The position numbers and the translations under genes are program-made. The notes under the pieces were generated by a model that saw only the letters and a list, made by a program, of their open reading frames with translations, was not told where the DNA came from and made no database searches. From Pezizomycotina sp. ARF18 (taxonomy: Eukaryota; Ascomycota), in assembly GCA_002224055.1 (NCBI GenBank), contig AZLU01000174.1:1-56653 (forward strand): DNA of 56,653 nt. Reading direction: 5' to 3'. Within the stretch, counting starts at the first letter, position 1. Every line of letters starts with the position of its first letter. Positions 52,678-56,653 of this stretch are shown here, piece by piece.

Positions 52678-53973
52678 ATGAAGGGCTCATCGCTACCTCA
52701 ACCCGTTCGAGTTCTCGATATTTCATTAGAATTCACTTCACTCCTTATTTTTTTTTTTTTTTTTCCAAAAGACTTTCTTTTCCTTCGTATTGCAAAAAAG
52801 AAAGAAAAGAAATATGATTTCAAATAATCTTCGGCTTCAGCGGGTTCTGTGCTTGTCGATATTGCCCTAACACTCGCTATCGTATTCTTCCTATTCGTCC
52901 CCAAAACTGGGAAAAGATAGACGAACACATCAACGCCCGGCTCTCCGGTCTCAAGTCGTCGAACTGTGTCTCAAAAGCAACCCACCCCTGGATTTCGGTC
53001 CGAACAGCGGCAGCAATGGAAGCGACGAAGAAAACCAGTGGTGGCAACTTTGTAATCGATACGAACAGTATATCGGGGTCGACTGGAAGCGATTCGCATA
53101 CATCCAGTAGTCACCAGACGAGTGTTCCTGTGCAATTCCGTCATGATATTTGAGTCCCTCAACAGGCTGAAGAGTAAGGCCGACCGGCTGCTCATGTATC
53201 CATCCCAGTGGGAAGACCTCAACAATAACACCGACTCCTTCGTGCATGCTCAAGAAATCCCGGACGAGTACGGCGCCCGACTTCGACCGTTGGCGTTATG
53301 ACCTCGGCGCGACCGAACGTGGGCTAAGGTTTCACGAAACTGTTAGCATTAACCAAACGGACTACGACCGCGTGCTTCACCTAGACTCCGATGCGATGGT
53401 TCTGCAAAGTATGGACGAGCTTTTCCTATCACTCCTGCTGTGGCTGGCTTCCCTCGGCCTACTGGATTGATAAGGAGAAGCGGTACCGCTGCGACGCCAT
53501 GATCCTTGCTCAGCCATCAAGCATGAGTTTGAACGTGTACAAAAGCTATACAGCATAAGTCTCCGGCGACTTCGATATGGAGATTATGAACCAACTTTAC
53601 AAGATAAACTGTCTGGTTCTCCCCCACCGCCCTACTTATTGCTGACCGGCGAATACAAACATAAGAGGGACGACCACGCTGTTGGCTCGGGCAACCGACT
53701 GAAGACGAGAAGTGGGACGGTAAGAAAATATTTAAAGAGACGAAGTACCTACACTTTTCGGATTGGCCGATGCCGAAGGTATATAAAAGTCCCAGAGAAA
53801 TTATTGGACTGTAGAGAATGCTAACCGATTCTCCATTAATTCTATCTTAGCATGGTATCGTCAACCAAAGAATCAGCAAGAGAAGGATGCCAAAATGCAT
53901 AAATAACGGCACCGATTGTACTGACCAGAAGATTTGGCTGGGATTTTACGAGTTTGCGAACCGAGGAAGGTAG
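52678..53973 (+). CDS. GNT1-like glycosyltransferase (N-acetylglucosaminyltransferase, GT8-related)
   Basis: Resembles fungal glucose N-acetyltransferase 1/glycogenin-like Golgi enzymes. A possible start is MKGSSLPQPVRVL at 52678. A membrane anchor follows (VLVDIALTLAIVFFLFVP, about 52850-52905), then the luminal domain. Segments in shifting frames read VVELCLKSNPPLDFGPNS, NQWWQLCNRYEQYIGVDW and KRFAYIQ. NSVMIFESLNRLKSKADRLL comes next, then YPSQWEDLNNNTDSFVHAQ, PDEYGARLRPLAL, and YDRVLHLDSDAMVLQSMDEL with the DxD metal motif. Later are AYWIDKEKRYRCDAMILAQ, DFDMEIMNQLYKINCLVLPH, KYLHFSDWPMPKVYKSP and KPREI-like sequence. After an intron ending TTAG (about 53850) the end reads HGIVNQRI, CTDQKIWLGFYEFANRGR with TAG at 53971-53973. 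Six or more indels; the first exon is uncertain. The acceptor sugar is unknown. Confidence 0.84.
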
Positions 53974-54181
53974 GCCAATTATTCCTAATCTTTATCTCAT
54001 ATAGTTCTGTTAGCTGACTAAAACCTGGACAACTTCTAGCAAATCTGCGACCTCGATCTGATTTGAAGAAAAACGAAAATTGAGGATATGAATAAATATA
54101 CTAAAGATAGACTTACGGAGTTCGGGCAATTGCTTTTTTGAGATTTTCTAGTAGCTTCGCGCTTGCGATGTCTAAGCGCAC
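53974..54181. other. Intergenic, convergent 3' ends
   Basis: Short spacer between the GNT1-like and Dus4 genes. The Dus4 frame can be extended into it if another indel is assumed. Confidence 0.45.
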
Positions 54182-55516
54182 TTATTTCGACGCCTTTGTC
54201 CCTGATATATCTTGCGCGTTTTTCTCATGTCGTCTTGGAAACTCGACGGCCTCACCCCACCCTCCTCCCCCGGTCTCTGACACGAACCTCTCAACCAATC
54301 GATAAGCTGCAACATGTGCCGGACGCAAAAAATCTTTCTTCTCCTTCTTCGGTATCGACTTCTCGATCATGTCCCCGACGTGCTGCATCACTAGCTTGTA
54401 TGGAATCGGACAAGTCATCGCGTATGCCATGAACCGCTCCACAGCTCCCACGGGTTCTTTCGTAACCCGCGAAGAGCGCAGGTTTCTGCAGACCACGGGC
54501 TGTCATGACGCCGTTAACACCTGTGACTTCGACGACGCGCTTCGCTTCTGCGAGGCTGTTTACATCACCATTAGCGACGATGGGGACGGATACGACGGAC
54601 TTGACAAGGCGAATGGCGTCGAGGTTAGGAGGCTCGGAGGAGCGCTGGTTTTTCAAGCGGCCGTGGACGGTATATAGTCGACGCCAGCTCGTTCGACCGT
54701 TTTGACTAAATTTACCGTATCTCTATCAATGTAATTTAAAAAATACTGGCGTTAACAAGGAGTCGTAATAAATGGTCTCGATGGCCCTCTTTTGAGGGAA
54801 CGTGAGATGTACTTCAGATCCGGGTGTATTCTAATCTTGACGCTAACGCAAAAATCTTGCCCACACCGCTTCTTCGCTTCTCCAACCATTTCTTTTACGA
54901 GCTGCGGTTGTTTATTAGACAGGCTCCGATCCCTTCTTGGAAGGCCCAGGACTGCGGCAGCCGCAGTTGAGGTCGACGCCGTCGCAGAAAGGTTTGATCA
55001 TTTCGGCCGCCCTGCCGAAATCAAGGGCGTTGTTCGACCGAACTGAACCACCAGAGGGCGGTCGGCTTGGTTGGTTGTGAAATCGGAATCGCGCGCTTTG
55101 AGTTGCGGATGAATTCTTTGGCGAGAATCATGGGCGTGTAGCAAATGTCGACGCTATAGTCCCGTAGGAGAGCTCTGAAAGGAAGCTTGCTGTATCTACA
55201 TTTGTTTTACGAGAACGATTTCAGCAAAACTATAATAAATAGATTTTTATAAGAATTTTTTCCAGAAGTGTATACTTTTACTTACCTCACCATGGGAGCG
55301 CATATATAGTGGTCGATCCTGGCTCTTTGCCAGTCGAAAAGGCGTAGAGGACTGTAATGCTGTCAATAGGCTAGCTCTGCAGATAACTAAAAGTAGCTTA
55401 CACAAGCTTCTAGACACTCAAACAAAGCTCAGGCGGGTTCCTACTGATGTTCATTTTCACGGGCGGTAACCCGGATCGCTTCTGCCCCCTTCGTCGGATG
55501 TGGGTTGCGCGTCCAT
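54182..55516 (-). CDS. DUS4: tRNA-dihydrouridine synthase Dus4
   Basis: A flavin enzyme that reduces uridines 20a/20b in the tRNA D-loop. The presumed start is MDAQPTSDEGGRSDPG at 55516, though the first exon is poorly supported. Near 55285-55330 the frame reads RPLYICAPMVR and is cut by a good donor (GTAAGTA). After the intron: SKLPFRALLRDYSVDICYTP, MILAKEFIRN, FTTNQADRPLVVQFG, RAAEMIKPFCDGVDLNCGC with the catalytic-loop Cys, PQSWA, EGIGACL. Then, past shifts and an intron, VHGRLKNQRSSEPPNLDAIR, LVKSVVSVPIVANGDVNSL (FMN phosphate site), GVNGVMTARGLQKPALFAGY. The C-terminal helical domain has AYAMTCPIPYKLVMQHVGDM, KEKKDFLRPAHVAAYRLVER and FVSETGGGGWGEAVEF. Either GTKASK with TAA at 54182 or a shifted end slightly further left closes it. 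About six indels. Confidence 0.9.
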
Positions 55517-56294
55517 GGGATCTCCTCGGCAAGTGCTATTGTGATTATTCCGAAGGGAATAAATGAAAAGATAAACACGACATGCGACGAAAGTGAAAAA
55601 AAAAAAAAATTAAACAGGCTAAATTTGGGAGCTCAATTCTTACACAACATCTGCACGCATTTAAAAGCGTGTTGTGAATATTTCGAAACTCGCCTCGTCG
55701 AATATATCTATTTATCTTTATCATACCAGAGCATCAAAGAATGGCATTTGACACAAGGCCTGCTAAAAGTGAGGAAGGTAGGATTACAAATAAAAGTAAT
55801 AAGTAGCTTTATAAAATCAATGAAAAAGACAATAGTGACGCGATGATGTATGGAGGTAGATGAACGACTAGTAGCTATAGCTATATATATGATTTTCAAA
55901 ACTTGTAGCTGCCTTTGTGAATTTTGTGGGAGTCCGGGTTTTTGGATGTGCCTTTTTTTTTTTTTTTGGAAGCATCCCGCCAATCCCCGATGATAATTTG
56001 TAGAGGTCAGCGGGGCTGGTGCTAAAAAATTAATGGTTGATCTGCGCCTCGAGCATAGCAGGCCGCCGCACATCATGAGGTCATAGCAGCCCCGCTCCCG
56101 TATTTCAAGCCGTAACTGAATAAACTCACTGAAGAAGCAGGTTATTACTTACAAGGAGCTTTAGAGGCATTCGTGAACCACAAAGAAACATTAACGCATG
56201 TATGATAATTCATTGTAGACTGGATCCTACGTTATAAACTTGTTCGAGAGCTTAATTGTATTATTTGACTTTTGGTAGAGTATAGTCCTTCACG
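55517..56294. other. Divergent intergenic region
   Basis: Between the Dus4 start (left) and the partial gene at the right edge. It contains short A and T runs (55596-55609; 55952-55968) and a 122-codon frame on the - strand (55708-56076) without family resemblance, which I do not call. Confidence 0.5.
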
Positions 56295-56653
56295 ATGCCA
56301 CCGAGGAAGCGTGCCAAACTCTCATGGAAACGAGAGGAACCACAGAAGAGGAGAGTAGGCGAAATCCATCTTCGAATACCAAGTCTCCTTCGCTTGAAGA
56401 GCGGAAGAAGAGCTTGAGCAGAAAACAATATCACCATCGATCAATCATGGTGAACAAGAAATAGCAAAGAAATCAAGGCACGGAGTAACCAACTACACGG
56501 CGAAGAAACGACCTCGAGGCGGAAGACGAGTTTGCAGACGAAGTGCTAGATGAGGAAATGCTCTTCGCCAACACCTTCTGCTGCATTAACTGCAGAGAAT
56601 CGGCCAGTAAAACTAGGTTGCCGGCGGTTACGACGCCTTGAAAACCTTCAACG
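56295..56653 (+). CDS. Partial gene at right edge, basic N-terminus
   Basis: Only the 5' part lies in the window and I do not recognise it. It starts MPPRKRAKLS, a classic monopartite nuclear-localisation type sequence, followed after a frame change by charged Ser/Glu/Lys-rich sequence (SSNTKSPSLEERKKSL, QEIAKKSRHGVTNYTAKK, RPRGGRR). An acidic stretch comes near 56520-56570 (DEFADEVLDEEMLFANTF). At least two or three indels are needed for one frame. A nuclear protein is the simplest inference; the domain content must lie to the right. Confidence 0.45.

Overview
The window is nuclear DNA from a filamentous ascomycete (Pezizomycotina). Genes are split by short introns of roughly 50-110 bp with GTAAGT/GTATGT donors and CTAAC-like branch sites. 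The gene set is fungal: the DASH subunit Duo1, Prp4 splicing kinase, Tma7, a fungal rhodopsin-domain membrane protein, a GNT1-type glycosyltransferase and a CSN8/PSMD8/eIF3K-domain protein. Sparse genes and very AT-rich, homopolymer-rich spacers would suit a large-genome lineage such as Pezizomycetes. That placement is a guess; no marker fixes it. No tRNA, rRNA, CRISPR or intact transposon was recognised.

Layout. 1-4.7 kb: gene-poor, one unassigned ORF. 4.7-5.2 kb (+): cytochrome c oxidase subunit VIIa (COX9). 6.05-9.4 kb (-): Prp4 kinase, convergent with COX9. 10.1-10.5 kb (+): TMA7, divergent from Prp4. 10.9-12.2 kb (-): PAQR/Izh-type receptor. 13.0-14.2 kb (+): CSN8/PSMD8/eIF3K-domain protein. 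14.5-15.35 kb (-): DUO1. 16.5-17.6 kb (+): conserved uncharacterised Pezizomycotina protein. 18.9-20.0 kb (+): DPM1. 20.6-21.4 kb (-): secreted Ser/Thr-rich protein with dibasic sites. 24.8-28.0 kb (+): transferrin-receptor-like/glutamate carboxypeptidase II family protein. 28.7-29.3 kb (-): Dap1/MAPR cytochrome-b5-like protein. 36.7-38.1 kb (+): coiled-coil protein. 43.5-45.2 kb (-): short-chain dehydrogenase/reductase. 46.1-47.4 kb (-): rhodopsin-domain membrane protein. 52.7-54.0 kb (+): GNT1-like glycosyltransferase. 54.2-55.5 kb (-): tRNA-dihydrouridine synthase Dus4. 56.3 kb to the edge (+): start of an unassigned gene. The genes are mostly independent housekeeping units. No operon-like or biosynthetic cluster is visible.

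Nearly every conserved gene is interrupted by one or more single-base indels, mostly lost bases, while protein homology continues in the next frame. This pattern, shared by essential genes, points to uncorrected long-read sequencing errors rather than pseudogenes. All exon boundaries and reading frames here are therefore approximate. Gene calls rest on motif recognition from memory, not on searches.

No convincing new multi-gene system was found. The items most worth following up are the dibasic-rich secreted precursor ending in a C-x6-C peptide (20.6-21.4 kb), a Glu-to-Lys change at the general-base position of the M28-like protein (about 26.99 kb), and homopolymers sitting directly after 5' splice sites in several genes.
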